Source: an uncultured Spirochaetales bacterium
GTDB taxonomy: Bacteria > Spirochaetota > Spirochaetia > Sphaerochaetales > Sphaerochaetaceae
Direction of reading: 5' to 3'
NCBI GenBank assembly: GCA_949285905.1
Contig: CASDZV010000065.1
Span: 1 to 41,376, forward strand
DNA length: 41,376 nucleotides
Part shown: positions 31,933 through 40,446 of the stretch, piece after piece
How positions within the stretch are numbered: position 1 is the stretch's first letter
Layout: each line of letters begins with the position of its first letter
The notes under the pieces: generated by a model
What the model saw: only the letters and a program-made list of their open reading frames with translations
Databases searched by the model: none
Told to the model about the DNA's origin: nothing
Translations under genes and position numbers: made by a program

Positions 31933-31950
31933 GGCGCAACAAAGCGCAAC
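31933..31950 (-). promoter_or_regulatory. GTTGC direct-repeat site upstream of ygeW
   Basis: On the minus strand this reads GTTGCGCTTTGTTGCGCC, two GTTGC units 10 bases apart, matching the ygfK site in 16 of 18 positions. A further TTGCGC at 31959-31964 on the plus strand makes an inverted arrangement with the GCGCAA at 31944-31949. A possible weak promoter TTGTCA (31954)/TGTGAT (31978) follows. Confidence 0.55.
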
Positions 31951-32014
31951 ACTTGTCATTGCGCGTCGCCTGATGCTGTGATAGAGTTTAACTGCAATTC
32001 CAAGGAGGACCAGC

Positions 32015-33217
32015 ATGGCCAAAGAAAAGGATGAGATCCGGAAGATGATAGCTGAGCTGAAAAAGCTCAATACATCGAATATGTACCTCAATGACTTCTT
32101 CCATACATGGAAGGAGAGCGATGATGAGATTGCTGCAGTTTTCAAGGTTGCGGAAATTCTCAGGGGCATGAGAGAGAACAATATCTCCGCAAAAGTATTT
32201 GATTCTGGTCTCGGAATCTCTATTTTCCGCGACAACTCAACAAGAACAAGATTCTCATTTGCTTCAGCATGTAACCTTTTAGGACTTGAAGTGCAGGACC
32301 TCGATGAGAAGGTTTCCCAGATTGCGCATGGAGAGACTGTAAGAGAGACAGCCAATATGATTTCATTCATGGCTGATGTCATCGGCATCCGCGATGATAT
32401 GTATATTGGTAAAGGCTATACATACATGAAGAGTGTCTCAGAGGCTGTACAGGAAGGCTACCGTGATGGTGTTCTTGAGCAGAGGCCTACACTTGTCAAT
32501 CTTCAGTGTGATATCGATCACCCGACGCAGTGTATGGCAGATATGCTTCATGTCATCAATCATTTCGGTGGTGTCGAGAACCTCAAGGGCAAGAAGGTCG
32601 CCATGACATGGGCATACTCCCCATCATATGGTAAGCCTCTTTCTGTTCCTCAGGGGGTGATAGGACTCTTCACCCGCTTTGGCATGGATGTTGTGCTTGC
32701 TCATCCGGAAGGCTATGAAGTCATGTCGGACGTTGAGGAGATTGCGGCAAAGAACGCAGCAGCTTCCGGTGGCTCATACAAGAAAGTCAACACGATGGAA
32801 GAAGCATTCAAGGATGCAGACATTGTTTATCCGAAATCATGGGCTCCATATGCTGTGATGGAGGAGAGAACGAAGCTTGTCGGAGAAGGCAGGTTCGATG
32901 AGCTTAAGGATCTCGAGAAGAGATGCCTTGAGAACAATGCGAAGTTCAAGAACTGGACATGCTCTGAAGAGCTTATGAAGACTACAAAGGATGGTAAGGC
33001 TCTCTATATGCACTGTCTTCCTGCTGATATCACAGGCGTTTCATGCAAGGAAGGCGAAGTCGATGCCTCTGTATTTGATCGCTATCTTGTTCCGCTTTAC
33101 AAGGAAGCCTCCTATAAGCCATATATCATCGCTGCAATGATATTCCTCTCGAAGTTCAAGGATCCGTCTGGAAAGCTTGCAGAGCTTATGGATGCTGCAA
33201 ATCCGAGAATCAGGTAA
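32015..33217 (+). CDS. ygeW: YgeW-type carbamoyltransferase
   Basis: A knotted-fold aspartate/ornithine carbamoyltransferase relative of 400 residues, YgeW family. The carbamoyl-phosphate site is seen in FRDNSTRTRFSFASA (STRTR), with HPTQCMADMLHVINHFGG and MHCLPADITGVSC as the other family signatures. In urate-degrading gut bacteria YgeW is thought to release carbamoyl phosphate from a ring-opened intermediate, for ATP formation by a carbamate kinase; no such kinase is in this window. CAAGGAGGA lies 7 bases before the ATG. The gene ends at a strong terminator. Confidence 0.94.
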   Translation: MAKEKDEIRKMIAELKKLNTSNMYLNDFFHTWKESDDEIAAVFKVAEILRGMRENNISAKVFDSGLGISIFRDNSTRTRFSFASACNLLGLEVQDLDEKVSQIAHGETVRETANMISFMADVIGIRDDMYIGKGYTYMKSVSEAVQEGYRDGVLEQRPTLVNLQCDIDHPTQCMADMLHVINHFGGVENLKGKKVAMTWAYSPSYGKPLSVPQGVIGLFTRFGMDVVLAHPEGYEVMSDVEEIAAKNAAASGGSYKKVNTMEEAFKDADIVYPKSWAPYAVMEERTKLVGEGRFDELKDLEKRCLENNAKFKNWTCSEELMKTTKDGKALYMHCLPADITGVSCKEGEVDASVFDRYLVPLYKEASYKPYIIAAMIFLSKFKDPSGKLAELMDAANPRIR

Positions 33218-33232
33218 GCTGAGATGCTGAAG

Positions 33233-33270
33233 GAGCTGTGCAAAGTCGAAAAGCTTTGTACAGCTCTTAT
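33233..33270 (+). terminator. Rho-independent terminator after ygeW
   Basis: GAGCTGTGCAAAG (33233-33245) pairs with CTTTGTACAGCTC (33254-33266), 13 bp with one G-T pair and an 8-base loop, followed by TTAT. The T run is short but the stem is strong. It closes the selenium/purine locus. Confidence 0.8.
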
Positions 33271-33337
33271 TTGCAATGATCTATTCAAAGTATGCTCTGT
33301 TTCCGGAAATGAAACTGTATTGTTAAGCTTTTTCGCC

Positions 33338-34357
33338 TCATAGTACAGGATTCAGTATTCTCTCCGCTTCCTTTGCTGTGATGGCGTGGTTATAGTATAG
33401 GTCGTAGAATTCTATTGTCTTTTCCACGATATCCACATCATACAGTTCTGGATATAGCAGATTTCCTAGCCAGTATATGCCAATGATCCGGTTTGTCGCC
33501 GGTGGGTTATCTATATACGGATACGGCTCTGATGGCATAAGATACACTCTTTCATTCTGCACAGCAGAAAGAAGACTCCACACCGGGCTTTCCGTTGCGT
33601 CTTCATATGCCTCGGGGGATGTGAGGATTATAACATCCGGATCCCAGATATAAAGCTGCTCAAGTGATATCTTGTTTGATGATGAGCCAAATGAGGATGG
33701 AACTACATTCTTTGCTCCTGCTTTCTCAATGACTTCTCCATGGAAGTTTCCCTCTGCAATGGCCTCAAGCCCGTCTTCAGATGATGAATAGTAGACAGTG
33801 ACAGGATCTGTTATCTCCTGCCGCGCGTTTTCGGCCATCTCCAGAGCTTCTTCTGCATAGAGCGCAAGTGCTTCGCACTTTTCTTCTTCACCAAGCAGAG
33901 AACCGAGTGTTCTGAAGACATCCGGAGTATTGTCGAGGTATGCTTCAATGAAGATGACAGGAATCATCACATCGCGTTCAAGGTCGTCGAGTTCCTTTGC
34001 CATCTCCTCCCTTGTTCCCTTGATTTCCCCCATGTCGATAACCACATCAGGCCTTGCTGCCATAAGCGCTTCCTTGTTCAGGTTAGCTTTCTTTCCATAG
34101 AATGTGCCGAAAACCGGAAGATTCACCACATCCTGCACAAAATATTCCTTGGCACTTCCCGAGAGCGCTGATGACCATCCTACAATTCTGTCAGGAGCCA
34201 CAGAGTAGAGCACCAGCTGCGACAAATTCCCAGATGGTACTATGCGCGTGATTTCATCAGGAAGTTCAGCACTCCTTCCCAGTGAGTCGATGAATTCTGC
34301 TGCAGATAGTTCAGCAGTCATCAGAATGATAAGTATGACTGTCAGTGCTTTCTTCAT
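33338..34357 (-). CDS. FecB/MolA-type ABC substrate-binding protein
   Basis: A 339-residue periplasmic binding protein with a signal peptide (MKKALTVILIILMTAELSAA), then the class III binding-protein fold: FIDSLGRSAELPDEITRIVPSG, ARPDVVIDMGE, and LYIWDPDVIILTSPEAY. The ending is helical (YNHAITAKEAERIL). This class binds Fe-siderophores, cobalamin, heme, or molybdate/tungstate (MolA). The ModE-like gene leading the operon favours molybdate or tungstate. It is the last gene of the minus-strand operon and overlaps the methyltransferase by 47 bases. Confidence 0.88.
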   Translation of the reverse strand: MKKALTVILIILMTAELSAAEFIDSLGRSAELPDEITRIVPSGNLSQLVLYSVAPDRIVGWSSALSGSAKEYFVQDVVNLPVFGTFYGKKANLNKEALMAARPDVVIDMGEIKGTREEMAKELDDLERDVMIPVIFIEAYLDNTPDVFRTLGSLLGEEEKCEALALYAEEALEMAENARQEITDPVTVYYSSSEDGLEAIAEGNFHGEVIEKAGAKNVVPSSFGSSSNKISLEQLYIWDPDVIILTSPEAYEDATESPVWSLLSAVQNERVYLMPSEPYPYIDNPPATNRIIGIYWLGNLLYPELYDVDIVEKTIEFYDLYYNHAITAKEAERILNPVL

Positions 34358-35015
34358 TCTTTCCTCCTTTTTCTATGATGAATATTGAGACATGCTTCCT
34401 GTTCGGTAATGTGTATCCGTTCTCTGTCTTTTGCAAAAACTGCCTGTATTTTCCAGCATTGCTTCCATACATCCGCTCAAGGTATCTGTCAGCATCTGTC
34501 ATATCACGAAGTGGCTGGGAAAAGTCCGCTGTGAATGGAATACGCCTGAACATGATGTCATTCCTTTTTGAAAGATATCCAGTTGTCTTTTCAGGCTCGC
34601 CGCTTTTGTGCCTTAAGCCATCACTTTGTCCTCTATGCTCTGAGATGATGTAAATCAGCTTGCCTGTTGAATTCAAATAGTGGTCAAGGCTGTTTTCTTC
34701 TTCCATTCTCCCGAAGAAAATCATCAGCAATACATCGGATGGGGGCAATGTGCTTTTTGCATCAAGGGCATGGAAAATACTGAGTCCAGAGCGCTTTACA
34801 GCTTCATTGATGGCTTTTGCATCGCTGTCTGTTGCTGTTATCGCAAAGCCATCCTGGGCAAGGATCTCAGAAATATATCCCAGACCGCAGCCAAGTTCCA
34901 GGACAGTATCATCTGGATTCAGATACTTTTCTATTTCAGATGCAAGAAGACAGTGGAACTCTGTTTTCTCTGCGGCTCTCTTATACCAGATGATTCTCTC
35001 TTCATCCCACCACAT
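34311..35015 (-). CDS. SAM-dependent class I methyltransferase
   Basis: A 234-residue protein with a SAM-binding motif I, VLELGCGLGYISEILA, then ITATDSDAKAINEA (acidic motif II). The rest has no specific signature. Its insertion between ABC transporter genes is unusual and its target is unknown; it might modify a chelator or ligand used for metal uptake, which is only a guess. It follows the ATPase gene by 2 bases and overlaps the binding-protein gene. Confidence 0.83.
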   Translation of the reverse strand: MWWDEERIIWYKRAAEKTEFHCLLASEIEKYLNPDDTVLELGCGLGYISEILAQDGFAITATDSDAKAINEAVKRSGLSIFHALDAKSTLPPSDVLLMIFFGRMEEENSLDHYLNSTGKLIYIISEHRGQSDGLRHKSGEPEKTTGYLSKRNDIMFRRIPFTADFSQPLRDMTDADRYLERMYGSNAGKYRQFLQKTENGYTLPNRKHVSIFIIEKGGKNEESTDSHTYHSDDC

Positions 35016-35017
35016 AG

Positions 35018-35791
35018 CTACCTCGGTATGCAGATGATTCGTTCACTTCTGCCTGTGTCGATACGTTTTATGCAGAGCTCTCGGTTATAAAGGTCTTCCA
35101 GAATTCTTCCATCGAGGAGATCTTCTGGCTTTCCTATAAAGGGTGTTCTATTTGAAGAAAGAATCATGACTCTTGTCGCATTCATCAGAGCCTGTTCCGG
35201 ATTGTGTGTTGAGAAGATGATTGTGTATCCGTTGCTCCTGAGCTTCTCCAGTGTCTCCAGGACAATGAGCTGGTTAGAATAATCCAGAGCGGATGTGGGC
35301 TCATCCAGCAGAAGTATTTTTGCATCCTGCGTGAGTGCCCTGGCTATAAGCACAAGCTGCTTTTCCCCGCCGGAGATTGCATTGATAGACCGCTCTTTCA
35401 GATGTGTGAGGCCAAGATCTTCCAGAATTTCTTCTGCTTTCTCCTTGTCCTCTTTGCCTGGTCGCTCAAAAAGTGACAGTTCCGGTGCCCTTCCCATCAT
35501 CACTGTGTCCAGCACAGTGTACGCATAGACCATCTCAGATGATTGAGGAATGTATGCGACAGCTTTTGCTCTTTCCCGTCCGGACATTTCCAGACTGTTC
35601 CGGGTATCGATGAGTACTTCTCCGGCTGCAGGTCTGAGAAACCCGAGAAGGATGCGTAAAAGCGTTGTCTTTCCCGATCCGTTCCTTCCGAGAAGAGCGA
35701 TAATCTCGCCACTGTCTGCTGTGAATGACAGATCTGAAAGAATTTTCCTTTTTCCATAGGAGAATGTTATGTTCCTTGCTTCAAGCTGCAC
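35018..35791 (-). CDS. ABC transporter ATPase (FecE/MolC type)
   Basis: A 257-residue nucleotide-binding subunit: Walker A LGRNGSGKTTLLR, Q-loop region VAYIPQSSE, signature ISGGEKQLVLIARAL, Walker B ILLLDEPTSALD and switch His STHNPEQAL. It belongs to the iron-complex/B12/MolC group. It overlaps the permease gene by 11 bases, and together they form a type II importer. Confidence 0.93.
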   Translation of the reverse strand: MQLEARNITFSYGKRKILSDLSFTADSGEIIALLGRNGSGKTTLLRILLGFLRPAAGEVLIDTRNSLEMSGRERAKAVAYIPQSSEMVYAYTVLDTVMMGRAPELSLFERPGKEDKEKAEEILEDLGLTHLKERSINAISGGEKQLVLIARALTQDAKILLLDEPTSALDYSNQLIVLETLEKLRSNGYTIIFSTHNPEQALMNATRVMILSSNRTPFIGKPEDLLDGRILEDLYNRELCIKRIDTGRSERIICIPR

Positions 35792-36785
35792 TCTTTTTCC
35801 CCTCCTTGATGATGAGATAGAGGAAGAATGGCGCCCCGATGAATGATGTGAGAATTCCGATGGGAATTTCCGAGTATGCTGCAGAGCGAGAGATTGTATC
35901 CACTGCTGTCAGAAACGCAGCTCCTAAGATTATTGATGATGGTATTGTCTCTCTTGCATCCTGCCCGACAAGCATCCTTGTGATGTGCGGAATCACAAGT
36001 CCTACCCATCCGATGACACCTGCTACTGCAACACTTGATGCTGTCATGAGTGTGGCTGAGGCGATAGCTATCCCCCTGATGAGCTTTGTGTTGACGCCAA
36101 GGGACATCGCTTCCTCTTCCGGCAGAGAGAGTATGTTCATTCTCCAGGCTATCAGAATCATCGGAATGATGGAGACTATGGTCGGTATTATGATTATCTT
36201 CACTTCATCCATCCCCGCTCCTGCAAGGGATCCCATCAGGAAATATGTGATTGCTGGCAGCTCATCCTCTGGATCCGCTACAAGTTTTATGAAGCTTGTG
36301 CCTGATTGGAAGAGGGAACTGATCATAATTCCTCCCAGAACAAGCCCCAGCACCTGATTAGACGGAACACGCGTGGCAACGCACCAGACAAGGAATACTG
36401 CGAGAAGACCTGTAGTGAACGCGAACAAAGGTACTGTGAATGAAGGCAGCGTCCATAGCAGTGCAAGAGCCGCGCCGAATCCTGCACCTGTTGAGGTTCC
36501 GAGTACATCCGGCGATACCAGAGGATTGCGGAAGATAATCTGGAATATGAGGCCGGAGAGCGACAGCCCCGCTCCGATGAGCGAAGCCGCTATTATCCTG
36601 GGAAGCCTTATATTGAACACAACTGATTCCGCTTGTGCAGTCCAGTCCTGGTCAATTGGCAGGATTCTGGATAGGAGAATCTTCACAAGTTCCACAGGGG
36701 TCACAGGAAAACGCCCGATAGAGAATGAAAGCACGAAGACAGCAAGGTAAAGGATGACAAGAATCAGTATGCTAAATCTTTTCAA
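35781..36785 (-). CDS. FecCD-family ABC permease (MolB-like)
   Basis: A 334-residue membrane protein with about 10 helices and FecCD hallmarks: RLPRIIAASLIGAGLSLSGL near the N-terminus, NPLVSPDVLGTSTGAGFGAA, and GVIGWVGLVIPHITRMLVG in the second half. The family imports Fe-siderophores, B12, heme or, as in Haemophilus MolBCA, molybdate and tungstate. The last is favoured by the adjoining ModE-like gene and the downstream demand for Mo. Its start overlaps the ModE-like gene by 14 bases. Confidence 0.92.
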   Translation of the reverse strand: MKRFSILILVILYLAVFVLSFSIGRFPVTPVELVKILLSRILPIDQDWTAQAESVVFNIRLPRIIAASLIGAGLSLSGLIFQIIFRNPLVSPDVLGTSTGAGFGAALALLWTLPSFTVPLFAFTTGLLAVFLVWCVATRVPSNQVLGLVLGGIMISSLFQSGTSFIKLVADPEDELPAITYFLMGSLAGAGMDEVKIIIIPTIVSIIPMILIAWRMNILSLPEEEAMSLGVNTKLIRGIAIASATLMTASSVAVAGVIGWVGLVIPHITRMLVGQDARETIPSSIILGAAFLTAVDTISRSAAYSEIPIGILTSFIGAPFFLYLIIKEGKKSAA

Positions 36786-37110
36786 GATATCCTCCTGAAA
36801 GAGCTGAGAGATGGTCTTTCATCTCCTTTTCGATGGAATTGAAGGATTCTAATAGTTTTTTACCGCTTTCAGTTAATTCTGCCTTCCCGCCGCCTTTCCC
36901 TCCTTGCTGTCTCTTTACAGCCTCTTTCCCTGTTGCTTTCTCGGTTCCTCGGATCATTTTCCAGGCTTTTGAGTATGAGAGCCCCATCTTCTCCGCCGCA
37001 TGGAGAACAGAGCCTGTCGATTCAATCAGAGAAAAGAGTTCAGCGACTCCAGGCCCGAAGAAGGGGATGCCGTTATCATCAGTAAATTTCAGAAGAAATG
37101 CTGCATTCAT
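36772..37110 (-). CDS. ModE N-terminal-domain transcriptional regulator
   Basis: A 112-residue winged helix-turn-helix protein matching ModE's DNA-binding domain: GPGVAELFSLIESTGSVLHAA, the recognition region KMGLSYSKAWKMIRG, and a wing KRQQGGKGGGKAELTESG. The molybdate-binding MOP domains of full ModE are absent, so any sensing must be indirect. It leads the transporter operon and has its own good promoter (37140-37169), consistent with autoregulation. Confidence 0.88.
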   Translation of the reverse strand: MNAAFLLKFTDDNGIPFFGPGVAELFSLIESTGSVLHAAEKMGLSYSKAWKMIRGTEKATGKEAVKRQQGGKGGGKAELTESGKKLLESFNSIEKEMKDHLSALSGGYLEKI

Positions 37111-37139
37111 CGAATGGTTTCCAAAAATAATTCGATGCC

Positions 37140-37169
37140 ATTATACATCTGGATGCATGATGGTGGCAA
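37140..37169 (-). promoter_or_regulatory. Promoter of the modE-like/ABC transporter operon
   Basis: Read on the minus strand, TTGCCA (37169-37164), an 18-base spacer, and a perfect TATAAT (37145-37140), about 30 bases before the start codon at 37110. The spacer contains ATGCAT, a small palindrome, but no clear ModE-type box is recognised. Confidence 0.7.
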
Positions 37170-37309
37170 CTACAGTTTTCTTAATTGCACCAGATGTTGC
37201 TATCAAAGTCGGAAATACGCAGAAAATAAGAAAATATCATATTGTGCAATCAGAATTTCTTATCACATTGCTCTGATGTATGCTAAAGTTCATACAAATA
37301 GGAGGGATT

Positions 37310-39043
37310 ATGAGAAAAGCAAAAACAATGTGCTTTCTTGTTCTGAGTGCAATCGTATTTATACTCGGGGGATGTTCACCAGCGCCGGATGCTGGAGCAA
37401 AAGTAGCAACTCCTGTCATCAGCCCTGAATCGGGCAGTGTTGTTCCAGGAACGCTTGTGGCTATCAAAACGACGACAGAGGGTGCCACTATATATTACAC
37501 AACGGATGGTGAGACACCTACAGTAGATTCAGAGGAATATACAGCTCCGTTTGAAGTTGTTGAGGCTGTGACTGTCAAGGCTATTGCGGAAAAAGACGGA
37601 GAAGTCTCAGGCGTCGCAACAGCGGAGTACACAATACCAACGACCTACGTTAGTGTTAAGTCCCCAGTACCAGCGGAAGACTATTCGTTCCCGATTGAGG
37701 ACGTCACACTCGAGTATGTAGGTGAGGGTAGGCCTGTAATCAAGTATGGATTCGACGCAGATGAATCGAAATATGAGACATACAACGGAAGTTTTTCTAT
37801 CACAGAGGATAAGCTCGATGAGAATGGCAGTGTGACACTTTATACAGTAGCGACTGTCGATGGAGAGAAGACTGCTTCCAATACATTCACATTCCAGCAG
37901 AAAGCATCGTCAATCAAAGCAGAGATCAGTCTTATCGGGAACACATCCACAGCAGGTGTCTTCACTATCACATCTGATAAAACAGGCGATGGGCTCCAGT
38001 ATCGTGTAGACAATGGTGCATGGACTGACTACAGCAACTATGCCACAGCAGCTATCTCAAAGGGTAAGACAATCACAATACAGGTTCGCGAGAAGGGATG
38101 CATGCCTGTTGCTGAAAAGAAAGTGGCATATGGCCTGACAGATCCTATGGATCTGAGCAATGTAACTCTTCCTGTATCTTCCAGTGCACAGTCGTTTAAT
38201 TCAGATGCGGCAGCAGCCTTTGCAAAGGGAATCCTGGTTTATCTGGGCAGTGGTACGCAGGAAGGAAACAGCGGTATTTCTCCTCTTATTATGGAAGGAT
38301 TGGTAGCTCTTCTTGGAGAGAAAGGTACTGCACTTGATGGTCTTGTTTCCTACACTATTCCTGACGGCGACTACAATAAAATGAGAATGGAGTTCCTGAA
38401 GGATATTACGGGAAAGGAATTAGGTATACCTGGTATTACTATAGTGATTATGAAAGGCAGTTCTTTGGATGTTGGCACCGGTAAAATGGTAATCAAGTTT
38501 GCTCCTGGTGAGACTTCTGAAGAATATTATGTTCTTACAGCTGATAATGAAGGTGTGTCCGTTGTTGATAAGAATGGAGATGCCGTAACCGATGAAAACA
38601 TTCAGGCCAGTATTCCTGTCTTGAGTTCCTTGCTGGTATCAGCAACTTTCCAAGCTGTATTGATGGAGAGTCTGACGAAATCATTAGGAGAGGTTATTCC
38701 TGTAGAGAATGGCAGAGTGTGCTTTTCCGAATACGGCATTAACGGGAATGGGGAATTCACTATGAATCTTTCTGCCAGTCTGGATAATTATCCAGTTGCT
38801 TTCTATGGATATAATGGCACAGTTTCCTCTGATGGCTTGGCAATTGGTCTTTTGATGACGTCATCCACCAGTACGTCAGATATGACAATCACTGTAGACG
38901 GTGCTTGTCTCATTGATGGCAAGGGTGTCATCTACTCAGATGTTGCAATAAAGCCGAATGATAAAGGTGCAGACGCCTCTGGTACTTTCTGGTTTGATGG
39001 TAAGCCATATGATGTTTCTACAGTAGTCAACTTCCTGGGATAA
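37310..39043 (+). CDS. Large lipoprotein with a chitobiase C-terminal-type domain
   Basis: A 577-residue lipoprotein. The signal peptide MRKAKTMCFLVLSAIVFILGGC ends in a clear lipobox. Residues about 30-95 (VATPVISPESGSVVPGT, then TEGATIYYTTDGETPTVDSE and VEAVTVKAIAEKDG) match the chitobiase/beta-hexosaminidase C-terminal-type domain, which serves as a binding or spacer module. The remaining ~450 residues are beta-rich, with no family I recognise. AGGAGGG lies just before ATG 37310. It sits alone between the Mo transporter operon and an IS element. Confidence 0.85.
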   Translation: MRKAKTMCFLVLSAIVFILGGCSPAPDAGAKVATPVISPESGSVVPGTLVAIKTTTEGATIYYTTDGETPTVDSEEYTAPFEVVEAVTVKAIAEKDGEVSGVATAEYTIPTTYVSVKSPVPAEDYSFPIEDVTLEYVGEGRPVIKYGFDADESKYETYNGSFSITEDKLDENGSVTLYTVATVDGEKTASNTFTFQQKASSIKAEISLIGNTSTAGVFTITSDKTGDGLQYRVDNGAWTDYSNYATAAISKGKTITIQVREKGCMPVAEKKVAYGLTDPMDLSNVTLPVSSSAQSFNSDAAAAFAKGILVYLGSGTQEGNSGISPLIMEGLVALLGEKGTALDGLVSYTIPDGDYNKMRMEFLKDITGKELGIPGITIVIMKGSSLDVGTGKMVIKFAPGETSEEYYVLTADNEGVSVVDKNGDAVTDENIQASIPVLSSLLVSATFQAVLMESLTKSLGEVIPVENGRVCFSEYGINGNGEFTMNLSASLDNYPVAFYGYNGTVSSDGLAIGLLMTSSTSTSDMTITVDGACLIDGKGVIYSDVAIKPNDKGADASGTFWFDGKPYDVSTVVNFLG

Positions 39044-39049
39044 TCATTT

Positions 39050-39081
39050 CAGCCTCCGGTTTTTCCGGGGGCTGAGCTTTT
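39050..39081 (+). terminator. Rho-independent terminator after the large lipoprotein
   Basis: CAGCCTCCGG (39050-39059) and CCGGGGGCTG (39065-39074) form a 10-bp stem with a TTTTT loop, followed by AGCTTTT. Confidence 0.88.
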
Positions 39082-39134
39082 GAATAGAATCGGGATATGT
39101 CGATTTTCCGTTATCAAAGATACATGTCTTCAAG

Positions 39135-39152
39135 AGTATAAAGCCGTATACT
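39135..39152 (-). ncRNA. Right-end hairpin, probable 3' end of the TnpB guide RNA (reRNA)
   Basis: AGTATA (39135-39140) and TATACT (39147-39152) form a 6-bp hairpin about 26 bases beyond the tnpB stop. In IS605 elements the RNA guide overlaps the tnpB 3' end and this right end, and its guide derives from the flank beyond the element (here below about 39110). The RNA itself would extend back into tnpB; only the hairpin is shown. Confidence 0.5.
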
Positions 39153-39177
39153 ATCAGAAGCTAGTTCTTGTAGTGAC

Positions 39178-40446
39178 CTACTCTCCATCCTGTCTCACAT
39201 TGCAGAGAGTCTGAGGATGGAGCTTCTTCTCACTCAAGACACCTGATGGTGCCAGTATCAGTGAGCTATCCCCGCTATCCCAGCGGTTCAGGATGTCTTT
39301 TTCCTCATCCAGCAGGTTTTTACAACTGTTCTTGTCTCTGTCATGATGTGTACCACAGCTCTTGCATGTCCACTCTCTATCTGACAGCTGCAAGTCATGG
39401 TTAATCGCATGACATGCAGAACATTGCTTTGAGGAAGGGAAGAATTTGTTAACTTTTACAAGCACCTTTCCCTGCTCATTCAGCTTGTAGGCAAGCATTT
39501 CTCTCAGCATCCCGTAGCCGTTGTCATAAACAGCTTTGCCGAAGTTCAGGCTCCGGGACATATGCTGAAGGTTTATGTCCTCCACGACAACGGCATCGAA
39601 AACATCTGCAACATCATGGGAGAGAACATGAAGGAAATCCTTCCTCCTGTTCATTGCCTTCTCGTGGAGCTTCCCGATTCTGTGCTTCTGATGCCAATAG
39701 TTCGCAGAACCATACTGCATCCTCGAGAGCTTCCTCTGCTCCTTCGCTATCCTCTCCTCAATATTCCGGTACCAGCGGATGTCGTCTTTTGTGATGTCAT
39801 TCTCTCCGGACGAGGAGACGACCAGGGATGGCATGGAGTAGTCGAAGGCTTCTATCTTCTTAAACTCCCTGATTGTCTCCTTAGATTCTATTTCAGCATC
39901 GAACGTCAGCGATATGAAGAACTTCCCGCTTGCCGTCTCCTTGACCGTCGCATGCTTCATCTTCCATCCGTCCGGTATGCTACGGTGGAGTATGATGTGC
40001 ACTCTTCCGAGTTTCGGCAGTTTGATATAGTTCTCTCTATCACCTTTGTGAATAATCTCAATATTGTTGTTTATCCAGTTGGTGGTATAGGATCTCTTAT
40101 CATTCCCTTTCTTTCTGAACTTCGGAGCTTTTCCTTTCGGGAAGAGCTTCATACATGCCTGATTCAGATTCAGCTGCGTGTTTATCAGTGCCATGGAATC
40201 AACCTCCGAGAGGAAGGGATTCTCCTTCTTCAGATGGGCAGGGGTCGTATTCAGGAGCTTGCCTTTATTCACCTTCTCATAGCTGATGCGTTCATCAAGG
40301 AGATGATTCCAGACGAAGCGGCAGCAGCCGAATGTCTTCCAGATAAGAATCTTCTGTTCATCATCGGGCTTGATCCTGAACTCCATGCACCTGGAGACGA
40401 TGATGGTGGATGGCTTCTTGTTCTTCTCAGTCTTTTCTTCCATCAT
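39178..40446 (-). CDS. tnpB: TnpB RNA-guided endonuclease, IS605 family
   Basis: A 422-residue TnpB with an intact catalytic layout: RuvC-I Asp in KIEAFDYSMPSLVV, RuvC-II Glu in AVVVEDINLQHM, a zinc finger CSACHAI...CKSCGTHHDRD, and RuvC-III Asp in the HHDRDKNSCKNL stretch. The N-terminal wedge (MEFRIKPDDEQKILIWKTFGCCRFVWNHLL) is typical. TnpB uses a guide RNA from the element's right end to cut DNA next to a short motif; that activity is family knowledge. FDYSMP is a slight departure from the usual GIDxG. It overlaps tnpA by 20 bases. Confidence 0.92.
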   Translation of the reverse strand: MMEEKTEKNKKPSTIIVSRCMEFRIKPDDEQKILIWKTFGCCRFVWNHLLDERISYEKVNKGKLLNTTPAHLKKENPFLSEVDSMALINTQLNLNQACMKLFPKGKAPKFRKKGNDKRSYTTNWINNNIEIIHKGDRENYIKLPKLGRVHIILHRSIPDGWKMKHATVKETASGKFFISLTFDAEIESKETIREFKKIEAFDYSMPSLVVSSSGENDITKDDIRWYRNIEERIAKEQRKLSRMQYGSANYWHQKHRIGKLHEKAMNRRKDFLHVLSHDVADVFDAVVVEDINLQHMSRSLNFGKAVYDNGYGMLREMLAYKLNEQGKVLVKVNKFFPSSKQCSACHAINHDLQLSDREWTCKSCGTHHDRDKNSCKNLLDEEKDILNRWDSGDSSLILAPSGVLSEKKLHPQTLCNVRQDGE

